Assembly: GCF_900112615.1 (NCBI RefSeq)
Contig: NZ_FOMK01000001.1
Coordinates: forward strand, 1,116,001-1,180,000
Length of the DNA stretch: 64,000 nt
Direction: 5' to 3'
From: Chitinophaga sp. CF118
GTDB lineage: Bacteria; Bacteroidota; Bacteroidia; Chitinophagales; Chitinophagaceae
Each line of letters opens with the position of its first letter. Position 1 is the stretch's first letter. Shown here in pieces: positions 45,740-54,839 of this stretch. Under the pieces are notes generated by a model that ran no database searches, had not been told where the DNA came from, and was given only the letters and a program-made list of their open reading frames with translations. Made by a program: the position numbers and the translations under genes.

Positions 45740-47794
45740 TTATTTATTCCAGTTAAAACTTAATCCCAGGAAGTAGGAACGGCCATACCACATAGGTTGC
45801 AGGCTTCCTTCGCTATGCGCCTGACCGCTGTTCAATGTTGTATTTTTTAAATTGGTTGTATTAAACAGGTTCCGGGCACCTCCATTAACAGTAACATATT
45901 TTGTTACTTTTTTTGTGGCAGTTATTTCCGCATTATGAAATGCGGATGTTTTGGCCAGATGAATATATGTGCTGCCATCAACATTCGTCACCTCCTCATA
46001 TACAGGTCTGGTTCCATTGTATTTATAAGACAAGTTGAGAGTAGCACCTATTCGGGTAAAACGGTAACTGATATTGCTGTTTACTTCCGGAGTCCATACC
46101 AGTTGCGGAGTTGGATAACTTTTATCATAAGCAGCATCATCCGCAAAAGCATTATACCGGCCTATATAAGAAAAGCCAAGTCCAGCCTGGATATTTTTCC
46201 AGTTAAGCGTACCGTTCAATGTTCCCCCGGTAGTTTTAAATTTATTGATGTTCACATAAGTAGCAGTATCTGAATTTGCAGGATAAGCAATATCTATCCG
46301 GTTATTGAACTGGTTATAAAAACCAGTGGCAGTTAATCCGATCCGCAGATTGTTTGTTTGCAATGCCTGCCATGAAAGCGATCCTGTAAAGCTGTTGGAA
46401 TATTCCGCTTTCAGATCACGGTTTCCTTTAATAGAATGACTGGCATCAAAGAAATAGAAATACAATTCGCGCAAGGCAGGAGCTCTGAAGCCCCTGGCAT
46501 AAGACAGACGGAGATCCAGATTTTTCGATAATGAAAATTTTGTATTGAGAGATGGTATAACAGGAGGCGCATCATACAAAGAGTTTTTATTAATCCTCAC
46601 TCCCGGACGAATATTAATACCTGCAACAGGTTTGATCTCTGATGATATAAATACAGAATAATCGTTGATGACCGGTGTGCCTTCTATACGCTGTCCCGTA
46701 GAGGCATCGCGCCGGAATTCAATACCGGGCTGAAATGAAACTGCAGAAGATAATGTGTACTGTGCAGTTCCACGAAAGAAAAGCGTATTGAAAGAAGAAA
46801 CGTCCTGCGCACCATCATCTGTAGAAAGTACTTCAGCACCTGTATCAAGAGACTTGATAGTTGTTCGGGTACGGCGCTGGTATTGCTGGTAAGAGGCCGT
46901 GCCATTAAGGCTCAGATCATTATTCAATTGCCATACTGCCTGCGCCTGATGAGTATACCGTTCCGTGAAGTAATGCTGATCAGTAGCTTTTGCATTGTTA
47001 TAGTTTATATCTCCCCTGCTGATCAGATCTTCGTTCAGGTAATCAAGACGATACCATACTTTAAAGTTGTTTTTACCATAACCAAATGTTGCATTGGTCA
47101 TTAGTTGCTCTTTAGGTTTCCAGGCTTTTTTACGGCCAGTAAGTGTATCCGCCCATCCTCCAAAATCATTACGGGTAATACCTCCACCAGCAAAAAAACC
47201 TTTCTGTGACCAGTTGACATTCAAATTTTCATTATGTAATCCTTTGCCGCTGAAGGCTGCATATTCCTTTCCCACGGTTTCTTCCTGTACCCTTGCCGCT
47301 ACAGCAAGTGTATTGCCAGTATTCTTTTTGGTGATGATATTAATAACCCCCGCCAGGGCATCTGTACCATACACCACAGACATTGGGCCTTCCACTATTT
47401 CAATACGTTCTATTGTGTTGATATCTATCTGTGTAAGACTCTGGCGGGTACTGCCCCTGTCTACCAGCGGTACGCCATCCAGTAATACTTTCACACTGGC
47501 ACCGGACATGCCCATCAGTTCCACATCTGTTTCTCCAAGTGTGGCATCTGCAGAGAAGCGCACACCCAGCTCATAATCCAGCACACCAAGTACGCTGGTT
47601 GCAGCCCGTTGTTGAATATATGCTGCGGTGATAGTCCGGATCTGGTATACGGAATTCTTTAAAGACTGCGGCTTGTATTGTCCTGTTACAACAACATCAT
47701 GCAGTAGCACGGAATCCATCTTCACGACAGACTGTGCCCATGTATTGCCGGATACAGCAATAGCAAAGATCAGCACACTAACATGTAACTTCAT
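45740..47794 (-). CDS. TonB-dependent receptor, HmuR-like
   Basis: A 684-residue outer-membrane receptor. The start at 47794 gives a proper signal peptide (MKLHVSVLIFAIAVSGNTWA); the longer frame adds 22 residues that are not signal-like. The plug covers about residues 40-160 (VELMGMSGASVKVLLDGVPL, ERIEIVEGPMSVVYGTDALA), followed by a 22-stranded barrel ending in Trp-Asn-Lys (LSFNWNK). It lacks an STN domain, so it is not linked to FecR signalling. Together with HmuY downstream it should import heme or a related ligand with energy from TonB. Confidence 0.88.
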   Translation of the reverse strand: MKLHVSVLIFAIAVSGNTWAQSVVKMDSVLLHDVVVTGQYKPQSLKNSVYQIRTITAAYIQQRAATSVLGVLDYELGVRFSADATLGETDVELMGMSGASVKVLLDGVPLVDRGSTRQSLTQIDINTIERIEIVEGPMSVVYGTDALAGVINIITKKNTGNTLAVAARVQEETVGKEYAAFSGKGLHNENLNVNWSQKGFFAGGGITRNDFGGWADTLTGRKKAWKPKEQLMTNATFGYGKNNFKVWYRLDYLNEDLISRGDINYNNAKATDQHYFTERYTHQAQAVWQLNNDLSLNGTASYQQYQRRTRTTIKSLDTGAEVLSTDDGAQDVSSFNTLFFRGTAQYTLSSAVSFQPGIEFRRDASTGQRIEGTPVINDYSVFISSEIKPVAGINIRPGVRINKNSLYDAPPVIPSLNTKFSLSKNLDLRLSYARGFRAPALRELYFYFFDASHSIKGNRDLKAEYSNSFTGSLSWQALQTNNLRIGLTATGFYNQFNNRIDIAYPANSDTATYVNINKFKTTGGTLNGTLNWKNIQAGLGFSYIGRYNAFADDAAYDKSYPTPQLVWTPEVNSNISYRFTRIGATLNLSYKYNGTRPVYEEVTNVDGSTYIHLAKTSAFHNAEITATKKVTKYVTVNGGARNLFNTTNLKNTTLNSGQAHSEGSLQPMWYGRSYFLGLSFNWNK

Positions 47795-48036
47795 AAGTAT
47801 AACGCTGTGATATAGTGCATGCGCAGGCGTTACTACTGTGCTGAAAAAGCACGGCAGCAAAGGCTGTCATAGCCTGTGTCAATAAATATTATTTCCGTAT
47901 TGTACTGACTGTTTCGGAGTTAACAGCTGTTATACAATACAGGATATTGGCGGAGTAAATTGTACATGCAAAGAAAGCATGTTATGAGCAATTGGCTTTA
48001 TCCAATCAGGAAAATGATTTACGCGAAAGGGAAAAA
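47795..48036 (-). promoter_or_regulatory. Inverted-repeat-rich upstream region of the HmuR-like gene
   Basis: This 242-base gap has no gene. It contains the 8-base arms GTATTGTA/TACAATAC (47897-47904, 47933-47940) around the palindrome TAACAGCTGTTA, the word TGGCGGAGTAA (47948-47958), and ACATGC/GCATGT nearby. Short hairpins GTGCT/AGCAC and AGGCT/AGCCT lie closer to the gene. The same 11-base word occurs twice ahead of hmuT, so shared control of the heme genes is likely. I see no convincing Fur box. Confidence 0.45.
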
Positions 48037-48354
48037 CTATTTAATCAGTTCATAGACTTCCTTCATCAGGAAAGATTCATCCATGGCTTCTTTGAGATCT
48101 ATCCATTCTTCACGGGTAAAGGTAAAACTGATATCTTTCCAGGGTGCGTGGACAATTACCCGTTCTTCACCATCAGGGAATAACACACAGCAATCATAAA
48201 AATTCTGACGGTTCAGCATCTCTCTGAAAAGTTCGAAATCGTCGGGTGTAAAATTTAGCAACAGGTTATTATGCCAGATATGCATGGTCTGGCAATGGGT
48301 ACAATGACTGATGTGGGTCTGATTTTTAATACACAATGTTCTGATCTCGCACAT
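48037..48354 (-). CDS. Conserved small protein, DUF6686-like
   Basis: A 105-residue cytoplasmic protein with CTHC and two further His residues (HISHCTHCQTMHIWHNN), which suggests a small metal or heme site, then an acidic helical part (FTPDDFELFREMLNR, FTREEWIDLKEAMDESF). I recall similar short proteins named DUF6686 beside HmuY/TonB receptor genes in Bacteroidota, but cannot verify it here. It reads in the same direction as the HmuR-like gene, 242 bases upstream of it. Role unknown; a link to heme or iron handling is an inference from context. Confidence 0.65.
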   Translation of the reverse strand: MCEIRTLCIKNQTHISHCTHCQTMHIWHNNLLLNFTPDDFELFREMLNRQNFYDCCVLFPDGEERVIVHAPWKDISFTFTREEWIDLKEAMDESFLMKEVYELIK

Positions 48355-48389
48355 AAATTTTGTTTTTGTGACTACCTTATTATGATACC

Positions 48390-48437
48390 CTGCCTTGTTT
48401 GCCAGTCAGCTTTTTTCGCTGCTGGCAAATAAGGCAG
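48390..48437. repeat. Long inverted repeat upstream of the DUF6686-like gene
   Basis: CTGCCTTGTTTGCCAG (48390-48405) pairs with CTGGCAAATAAGGCAG (48422-48437), one wobble; the loop region itself can pair as CAGC/GCTG. It lies 36 bases ahead of the small protein start. No T-run follows on the minus strand. The gap 48355-48765 (411 bases) contains this, a terminator for the GH76 gene and otherwise AT-rich sequence without a visible gene. Confidence 0.6.
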
Positions 48438-48703
48438 TATGGCTTTATTCTAACAGGTATTCATGGATAGTGAATACTTTTTTGGGGGAAACAAGCAATG
48501 CATGTTTACAACCGGTATATCAAAAGTAATAAGAACAAATGTGTTGAGATATTCGAATCAGGAAAACGATTTTACTATATGGGAAAAAGATTCTGCTGTA
48601 GCTTTGGGTCCAGGTGGGCAATGTCGGGGCTGTACCCATTAATTCCATGACGGAATAATTAAGGGTTAACTGAGTATGTATTCTCCTGCTAATTATATAA
48701 AAC

Positions 48704-48753
48704 AGGAATATTACTTCCTACAATTGAAAATCAATCAAAGAAGTAATATTCCT
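48704..48753 (-). terminator. Terminator-like hairpin of the GH76 gene
   Basis: Perfect 14-base arms AGGAATATTACTTC (48704-48717) and GAAGTAATATTCCT (48740-48753), 12 bases after the GH76 stop; followed on the minus strand by GTTTTAT. Confidence 0.7.
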
Positions 48754-48765
48754 AAAATAGTTTTC

Positions 48766-50709
48766 TTACTTAACAAAACGTTTAACTGATTGCTCACCAT
48801 TATGGGTAATCACCAGATTATAAACTCCGGAAGGAAGATGAGAAACATCAATACTACCTGTAGTTGAACGGGGTAACAATACCACTTTCCCCAGCATATC
48901 CACGATCTGTATTTTTGCTTCAGACAGATTAAATGATGCTTTCACTGTCAGTACATCGTGTACAGGATTAGGATACAGCGTAAGTGATACCGCATTTTTT
49001 GCCGGTGTACTCACATTGGCCAGCCAGGCAGCATTCGCTACTTTTGTGATCCTTATCCAGTTAATATTCCAGCCGCCGGTCTGTGAATATACACCCAGAT
49101 TATAAGTGCCTGCTGTAACAGTTACATTATGAGAGATGGTGGTCCAGTTTTGCCAGCCGCCGGTAGAAGGAATATCCATGTATCCGAGGATAGTACTCCC
49201 TGCATTTAAGTCAAGCGATAACCTACCACCGCCACTTAAACTGGACACCCGGTATTCAACCTTATACGTACCGGAAGTAGGGAAATAAATGCTGTTATAA
49301 GCCATCCAGTCGCCAGTATCAATAGCACCTACATTCTGTCCGCCATTTGCATCTGTGGTTGTTTCTGTAATAATGCCTGACATAGAGCTATAGTTCTCTG
49401 CCTGGATTAATGTGCTGGAACTTCCTACAGGACTAACAATCAGTGAAGATATACTGTCGTTCCATTCATTACCTATCCATGAATTATTTCCTGTTACTGT
49501 TATACTACCACCAGAAAAATTATCATTCTTGTAGAAAGTAACCTGGTAACCCGCAGGGATGGTATAGGAAGTAATATCATTATTCTTTATCCCTTTTGCT
49601 ACCATCGCAGCGGTATTGTAACTACCTTCTGGCAGTCCCCAGTAAGCACCACCATAATTGATATCCTTATAAAAGAATGACTGATCCAGTGTAGCAGCTG
49701 CTTCAATCAACATAACTCCACTTAATTGAGTAGCATAATCTGTTGCCCCTGGAGGAACCGTCCAGTTAGTCCCTACCAGCCCTGCACTACTAATACCACT
49801 TGTCCTTAGCCTTTCCGCATTAAATCTGATCGCTTCATTATACCGGGCTCTTGTATCTGCAGGAATATTTCCTTCTCTTGCCAGCAGGGAAAAATAACGG
49901 ACAAATATACCATTGAACAATCCGCCGTCGCCCGTGCCTGTTGCATTCAAAAAGAACATCCCGTTGGTAATTCTGGATGTCATTACATATTCGGCACTTT
50001 TAACAGCATCATTCAGATAGGTAATATCCCCGGTTGCTTTATATAATTCCAGACCAGCGCCAATATAAGTACCTACGTTATAAGAAAAAACAGCATAACC
50101 AATGTTCCCAGAGATAGTACTATAATTATCCCATACTGCACCGGTAGCAGCATCTACCAGATGAGCCTTTACAAAACTGTAAATATCTTTTGCCCTTTGC
50201 AGATTGGCAGCAACACCAGTGGTACGGTATAACCTCACTCCCATGATAACGGCCGGGGTATTGGCACAGGTGTTTTTACATCCCGGGCAAGCCTTATTCC
50301 AGTTAATGGCACCATCGGAATACCCGGTTTGTATATCCGTCCACAATTGGTTGGCAACTGTAAGATACTCAGCATCTCCTGTACTCTGATATGCCCGGAG
50401 GCTGGCAATGCCCAGCCATTCCATATCATCATAAAAGTGATTGATGTAAGTATTCCCGTTGAAACTTTTAATGCCGTAAAGCAGGGTCTTCATCCGGGTT
50501 TTGTAGATATCCTGCCGGGTGCGCTGATATCCATCTACCAATACATCTACACCGTGTGCACACCACCAATAATTAGCTGTTGGAACACCATATGTATTAA
50601 TAGTACTTGTTTGTAAGTTTTCAGCTACCGGACCGAAAACATTGAGTTGTCCAAAACTGCGCAACTGCAGGAGGACCATGATCATGGTTAATTTGATGAG
50701 GGACTTCAT
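48766..50709 (-). CDS. Secreted GH76 alpha-1,6-mannanase with crystallin, CBM6 and T9SS domains
   Basis: A 647-residue secreted enzyme. After the signal peptide (MKSLIKLTMIMVLLQLRSFG) comes an (alpha/alpha)6 GH76 domain (about 22-370) with the catalytic Asp pair in INHFYDDMEWLGIA and the conserved INWNKACPGCKNTCANTPA. Then follow a beta/gamma-crystallin-like segment (about 385-425, VTFYKNDNFSGGSITV), a CBM6-type sugar-binding module (about 430-555, IQAENYSSMSG, DTGDWMAY), and a type IX secretion sorting tail (about 575-647, LYPNPVHDVLTV, LPSGVYNL). It cuts alpha-1,6-mannan such as yeast wall mannan. It is divergent from the GH16 gene. Confidence 0.92.
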   Translation of the reverse strand: MKSLIKLTMIMVLLQLRSFGQLNVFGPVAENLQTSTINTYGVPTANYWWCAHGVDVLVDGYQRTRQDIYKTRMKTLLYGIKSFNGNTYINHFYDDMEWLGIASLRAYQSTGDAEYLTVANQLWTDIQTGYSDGAINWNKACPGCKNTCANTPAVIMGVRLYRTTGVAANLQRAKDIYSFVKAHLVDAATGAVWDNYSTISGNIGYAVFSYNVGTYIGAGLELYKATGDITYLNDAVKSAEYVMTSRITNGMFFLNATGTGDGGLFNGIFVRYFSLLAREGNIPADTRARYNEAIRFNAERLRTSGISSAGLVGTNWTVPPGATDYATQLSGVMLIEAAATLDQSFFYKDINYGGAYWGLPEGSYNTAAMVAKGIKNNDITSYTIPAGYQVTFYKNDNFSGGSITVTGNNSWIGNEWNDSISSLIVSPVGSSSTLIQAENYSSMSGIITETTTDANGGQNVGAIDTGDWMAYNSIYFPTSGTYKVEYRVSSLSGGGRLSLDLNAGSTILGYMDIPSTGGWQNWTTISHNVTVTAGTYNLGVYSQTGGWNINWIRITKVANAAWLANVSTPAKNAVSLTLYPNPVHDVLTVKASFNLSEAKIQIVDMLGKVVLLPRSTTGSIDVSHLPSGVYNLVITHNGEQSVKRFVK

Positions 50710-50908
50710 GATATTGGGTTTATGATAAAAAAACTAACAAGATGACGTGGAAATGAATCAAATGTACCATCCATCGGGGGCAATTAAAAAAATTAAAAAA
50801 ATATTTACCCGGCATCAAAGTTTGACCTTTTTGAGATGTCTTTATGATAGGCAACATAAAATGCGCATTTAACAGAAGCCAGAATTAGATCTTTAAAAAC
50901 CATTTTTT

Positions 50909-51838
50909 ATGAGAAAAACGATAGCTGTAAGCATTTTATCTTGTTCAGTAACAGCGATGCTGGGAATGACAAGTTGCACCAAAGACAACAAAATTGAACA
51001 AAAACTGACTTTACCCACAACTGGCATTGTGAAAGTAAATGCTGTAGGGATCTGTGAGTATGATCAGACTGATGCATCTATACTGGCACAAGGTTATACC
51101 AAAGTATATGGCGAAGAATTCTCTACTAACCTGAATAACTGGGAAATATGGAACAGTGGCGCTTACAATGAAGAGTTACAAATGTACAAACCAGCTAACG
51201 TTACTTTAGCAGATGGTAAATTAGTACTTACCGCTAAAAAGGAAACAGTTACAGGTGCTACAGATCCTGACAATTCTACCAAAAAGACGTTTAACTATAC
51301 TTCTGGAAGAATTGAAAGCAATCAGTATTTTTCTGCGTCAACAACTACTCCTAAAGTACGTTTTTCTGCACGTATCAAGCTGGCTGCCGGTTACGGCATG
51401 TGGCCTGCCTTCTGGACATATGGCGATACCTGGCCTACAAATGGTGAAATCGATATCCTTGAATCCCAGGGCCAGTATCCTAACGTGTATACTACTGACT
51501 ACTGGTACGGGTCTAAACCTGAAATTCCAGAAGCTATCACTGCAAAAGATGGTGCTATAATTACATCTTCAGTAAATCTTACCACCTGCTATCATGTATA
51601 TGAAGCAATCTGGCAGAAAGATACACTCACCTTCTTACTGGACGGTAAAGTAGTGAATACCAAATATAAAAATGATACTACCGGTGGTGGTGGATTTATT
51701 CCAAGCTTTTTCGGGAAGAAACAGCGTATAGCATTGAATGCGGCTGTAGGTGGGGCTAACTTCAGCAATCTGGATCCTTCCAAGATTGTAGTTGGAACTA
51801 CTTATGTTGACTGGGTAAGAGTTTATACTTCTAAATAA
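50909..51838 (+). CDS. GH16 beta-glucanase (laminarinase-like) lipoprotein
   Basis: A 309-residue enzyme with a lipobox (GMTSC), so probably attached to the membrane or cell surface. After a linker, the GH16 jelly-roll starts with EEFSTNLNNWEIWNSGAYNE; the catalytic motif NGEIDILES carries both glutamates, and WPAFWTYGD and ANFSNLDPS are typical flanks. It should cut beta-1,3 or beta-1,3/1,4-glucans. A 199-base gap separates it from the divergent GH76 gene, so they may share regulation and together attack fungal wall glucan and mannan. It is followed by a terminator facing the hmuS gene. Confidence 0.92.
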   Translation: MRKTIAVSILSCSVTAMLGMTSCTKDNKIEQKLTLPTTGIVKVNAVGICEYDQTDASILAQGYTKVYGEEFSTNLNNWEIWNSGAYNEELQMYKPANVTLADGKLVLTAKKETVTGATDPDNSTKKTFNYTSGRIESNQYFSASTTTPKVRFSARIKLAAGYGMWPAFWTYGDTWPTNGEIDILESQGQYPNVYTTDYWYGSKPEIPEAITAKDGAIITSSVNLTTCYHVYEAIWQKDTLTFLLDGKVVNTKYKNDTTGGGGFIPSFFGKKQRIALNAAVGGANFSNLDPSKIVVGTTYVDWVRVYTSK

Positions 51839-51880
51839 TCAAAGATACTTTAATAGTTCATGTTAAGGTTAAGGTAGACA

Positions 51881-51908
51881 AGGCTCGCTCCGTGGTTGGA
51901 GCGAGCCT
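51881..51908. terminator. Bidirectional terminator between the GH16 gene and hmuS
   Basis: Perfect 11-base arms AGGCTCGCTCC (51881-51891) and GGAGCGAGCCT (51898-51908), followed on the plus strand by CTTATTTTTTAT; it lies between two convergent genes. Confidence 0.88.
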
Positions 51909-51916
51909 CTTATTTT

Positions 51917-52948
51917 TTATAACTTCGCTGTTAACGTACGCCAGTCCTCCAGTTCAGGAGATCCCGGTTTACGCTTTCCGAAAAATTGTACAATCATTTC
52001 TCCTGTTGCATCAAAAACTTCTACTGAAGTTATCACTCCATCTGCAGAAGGTTTTTCCACTACCCAACATTGGGCAATACCATCTGTTTTTAAATGCAGA
52101 TTAAAATCAGGATCCATCACATTTATCCAGGAAGGAATTTCAAGAATCTTCTGCACCGGGCCAGTATGAATTTCAATATTACCGGGATTGCCTACAAATA
52201 CCATGATCTCTAATCCACTCTGAGCAGCATCTTGCAGAATAGTTTTTACACAATCATTTTCAACACGACGGGCAAACTTGCCGGCAGCAATCTCCAATGC
52301 ATGTACGCGGGATAATTTATACTTCATCAGTAAAGGGAAGAAGTCATGTGTATCCTGCAACACAGACCACTCCTGAAGGAAAGCAGCCGTATCTGCTTCC
52401 TGAGCAAACACCTTTGGTTCCGGTGCCGGGCTTACTGTAATAACATTCAGTTGTTCAGCTGTCACAAAATCCCGTTCTAATTGATCCCATGCAGCCAGGT
52501 TTGTCAGATCTGTCGGATATATTTTAACAATTGCAGTTCCTTGTGCATCGAAGATCTGCCAGGATCTTTTGAAACCGGTAGCGGCATCATCTCCAACAGA
52601 AAAACCAAATTTCCAACGGGAAAAGAACATCCGCAGATCAATATCTTTACCTAATACTGTACCTACATGTTTATTCTCAGTATTGATCATTTCGAATACC
52701 CCTTTCCGCTCTATCACACAATTTTCATTGCGGGTAAGCACCATTACTTTTCCGAGCTCCGGCATACGCTGAACGAATGCAGGAAATTCATTTCTGATAT
52801 GCTTTACAGCTGATCCTGTGCAGGCAGCCACCAGTTCACCTTCGCTCACCTTTAGCTGATTCGCCGCATCACGTATTCTTGTTTTAGGGTTTTGTTCCCT
52901 GAAGGCGATCCATCGATCTTTTAATGTTTGTGTTGCAGTTGCGTTCAT
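51917..52948 (-). CDS. hmuS: Hemin-degrading factor HemS/HmuS
   Basis: A 343-residue cytoplasmic heme-handling protein with the two-repeat HemS/ChuS architecture (LKDRWIAFREQNPKTRIRDA and DLTNLAAWDQLERDFVTAEQ as the repeat boundaries; RVENDCVKTILQDAAQSGLE in the second repeat). Such proteins receive heme after import and pass it on or break it down. It follows hmuV by two bases and shares its operon. The last gene of the hmuTUVS unit, it is followed by the bidirectional terminator. Confidence 0.92.
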   Translation of the reverse strand: MNATATQTLKDRWIAFREQNPKTRIRDAANQLKVSEGELVAACTGSAVKHIRNEFPAFVQRMPELGKVMVLTRNENCVIERKGVFEMINTENKHVGTVLGKDIDLRMFFSRWKFGFSVGDDAATGFKRSWQIFDAQGTAIVKIYPTDLTNLAAWDQLERDFVTAEQLNVITVSPAPEPKVFAQEADTAAFLQEWSVLQDTHDFFPLLMKYKLSRVHALEIAAGKFARRVENDCVKTILQDAAQSGLEIMVFVGNPGNIEIHTGPVQKILEIPSWINVMDPDFNLHLKTDGIAQCWVVEKPSADGVITSVEVFDATGEMIVQFFGKRKPGSPELEDWRTLTAKL

Positions 52949-52950
52949 GT

Positions 52951-53796
52951 TTACAATTCATTTATTGCCATAGCGGCTGGTGATTGAAATATCCCGGCGG
53001 CAGCGGCGGTAACTACCAGCGGATAATTGCAGTGTGGATGTTGCAACACAGCAACATCCACACCAAAACAATGTTTTATGTGTTGTGGAGTAAATACAGT
53101 TGCTACTGTACCATTGGCATACATTGTTCCATCCTTCAATAAAAAAAGGCGATGGGCATATGCAGCGGCCAGTTGAAAATCATGCAATACAGCTATTACC
53201 AGTACGCCCTGTGCCGCCAGTGTGGCTGCTAGTTGCAGGGATAACTGCTGATGAAGAATATCCATTCCCGTTACTGGTTCATCCAGCAATAACATTTTTT
53301 TACCTGCGTAATCTTTTGCATAAAGATCCGGTGCTTCCAGCAACTGTGCCAGCACACGCGCCATCTGTACACGCTGTTTTTGTCCGCCGGATAAAGTAGG
53401 ATAAGTACGATGTCGCAGGTTATATACCTGCATGGTCTTTAATGCACAGGAAACGATCTCCCGATCAAGAGTTGATAAATGGGAGTCATAAACATAACGT
53501 CCCATGTTCACCACATCTATTACGGGAAATGATTGATTCAAGGTAAGCTGCTGAGACAGCACCGCTCGTTTACGAGCCTGTTCTGCCACTGATATATTAC
53601 GCAGTTCACTGCCAGCAAGGGTCACACTACCTCCGTATTGCAGATACTCTCCTGCAATCACTTTGAGCAGGGAGGATTTACCTGCTCCATTGGCCCCCAT
53701 GATCACACAAAGCTCTCCTGCACAGGCATTCAGGCTTACCTTGTCCAGTATAGTGGATTTTCCCAATGTGAGCGATAGATCTTTTACATGCAGCAT
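52951..53796 (-). CDS. hmuV: Heme ABC transporter ATPase
   Basis: A 281-residue ATPase. The ATG at 53796 (MLHVKDLSLTLGK) is chosen because its A is shared with the hmuU stop (TAATG), whereas the longer frame runs into hmuU. Walker A is GANGAGKSSLLK, the signature LSGGQKQRVQMARV, Walker B KMLLLDEPVTGMD, and the switch His in VIAVLHDFQLA. It drives import of heme (or a similar iron compound) through HmuU. Its ligand is inferred from hmuS downstream; the same fold also serves siderophores and cobalamin. Confidence 0.9.
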   Translation of the reverse strand: MLHVKDLSLTLGKSTILDKVSLNACAGELCVIMGANGAGKSSLLKVIAGEYLQYGGSVTLAGSELRNISVAEQARKRAVLSQQLTLNQSFPVIDVVNMGRYVYDSHLSTLDREIVSCALKTMQVYNLRHRTYPTLSGGQKQRVQMARVLAQLLEAPDLYAKDYAGKKMLLLDEPVTGMDILHQQLSLQLAATLAAQGVLVIAVLHDFQLAAAYAHRLFLLKDGTMYANGTVATVFTPQHIKHCFGVDVAVLQHPHCNYPLVVTAAAAGIFQSPAAMAINEL

Positions 53797-54839
53797 TATG
53801 CTAAGATTGTTCGTTTTTCTTTTAAGATCAGCCAGATGAAAAAAGGCGCACCTATAATAGCGGTGATAATGCCCACCGGTAATTCTGCAGGGGCCACTAT
53901 AGTGCGACACAACAGGTCTGCAACAGAGAGCAGTACGGCGCCCGACAAAGCGGCTCCAGGTACCAGCATCCGGTAATCCGGACCTGTGAACTGCCGTACA
54001 ATATGTGGTACTATTAACCCGATAAAACCGATGATCCCCGCCACTGCAACTCCTGCCGCTACGGCCATTGTAGCCAGGATGATCAGCTGTATTTTCAACC
54101 GTTGTACTTTCACTCCGCTGTGCATAGCTTCCCGCTCTCCCAGTGATAACAGGTTTAGGGCGGGCGCCAGGCGTGGCAGTAAAATCAGAGGAATAACGAT
54201 GAATGGTAATACCCCCAGAACGGTTTGCCAGCTGGCTCCTCCCAGGCTACCCAGCGACCAGAAAGTAATGCTGCGCAGTTGTTCATTATTCGCCATATAA
54301 GTCATCAGTCCCGTTACAGATTCACATAATGCCCTGACTGCGATACCTGCCAGTAGCATAGTAGATATGGCTGCCTGGCCGCCGGTACGGGCAATACGGA
54401 AAATGAACAACGTAGTAATGACAGCTCCGGCAAAGGCTGCCAGGTTCAATGCATAAAAATTCAAAGCGGGAAAGTCATGAAATACGGGCAATGCATTCTG
54501 TACAATAATCATCACCACAGCCGCCATCGAAGCACCTGAACTGATGCCTATCAATCCCGGGTCGGCCAGCGGATTGCGGAAGAGGCCCTGTAATGCAGCC
54601 CCCGCCACTCCCAGGCCAGCGCCAATAAGTACTCCCAATACCACACGAGGCAAACGGATCATCCATAATACGCCGGCCATATTCTCCTCATATGCTACCG
54701 GCAAATGAATACCAGCGCGTTCCAATAAGATAGCAATTACCTGTAAAGGTGACATATGCATGGCTCCGGTTCCTGTAGCAATCAGGATAACCAGCACCAA
54801 CAGGATACTCAAAAAAGTAATACTCAGACTTTTAATCAC
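53796..54839 (-). CDS. hmuU: Heme ABC transporter permease (FecCD type)
   Basis: A 347-residue permease of the FecCD/BtuC family with about ten membrane spans and the typical GLGVAGAALQGLFRNPLADP, GISSGAS and GLIVPHIVRQFTGPDYR motifs. It starts with GTG at 54839, overlapping the hmuT stop in GTGA, and its stop overlaps the hmuV start by one base. It carries heme (or a related compound) across the inner membrane with HmuV and receives it from HmuT. Confidence 0.92.
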   Translation of the reverse strand: MIKSLSITFLSILLVLVILIATGTGAMHMSPLQVIAILLERAGIHLPVAYEENMAGVLWMIRLPRVVLGVLIGAGLGVAGAALQGLFRNPLADPGLIGISSGASMAAVVMIIVQNALPVFHDFPALNFYALNLAAFAGAVITTLFIFRIARTGGQAAISTMLLAGIAVRALCESVTGLMTYMANNEQLRSITFWSLGSLGGASWQTVLGVLPFIVIPLILLPRLAPALNLLSLGEREAMHSGVKVQRLKIQLIILATMAVAAGVAVAGIIGFIGLIVPHIVRQFTGPDYRMLVPGAALSGAVLLSVADLLCRTIVAPAELPVGIITAIIGAPFFIWLILKEKRTILA

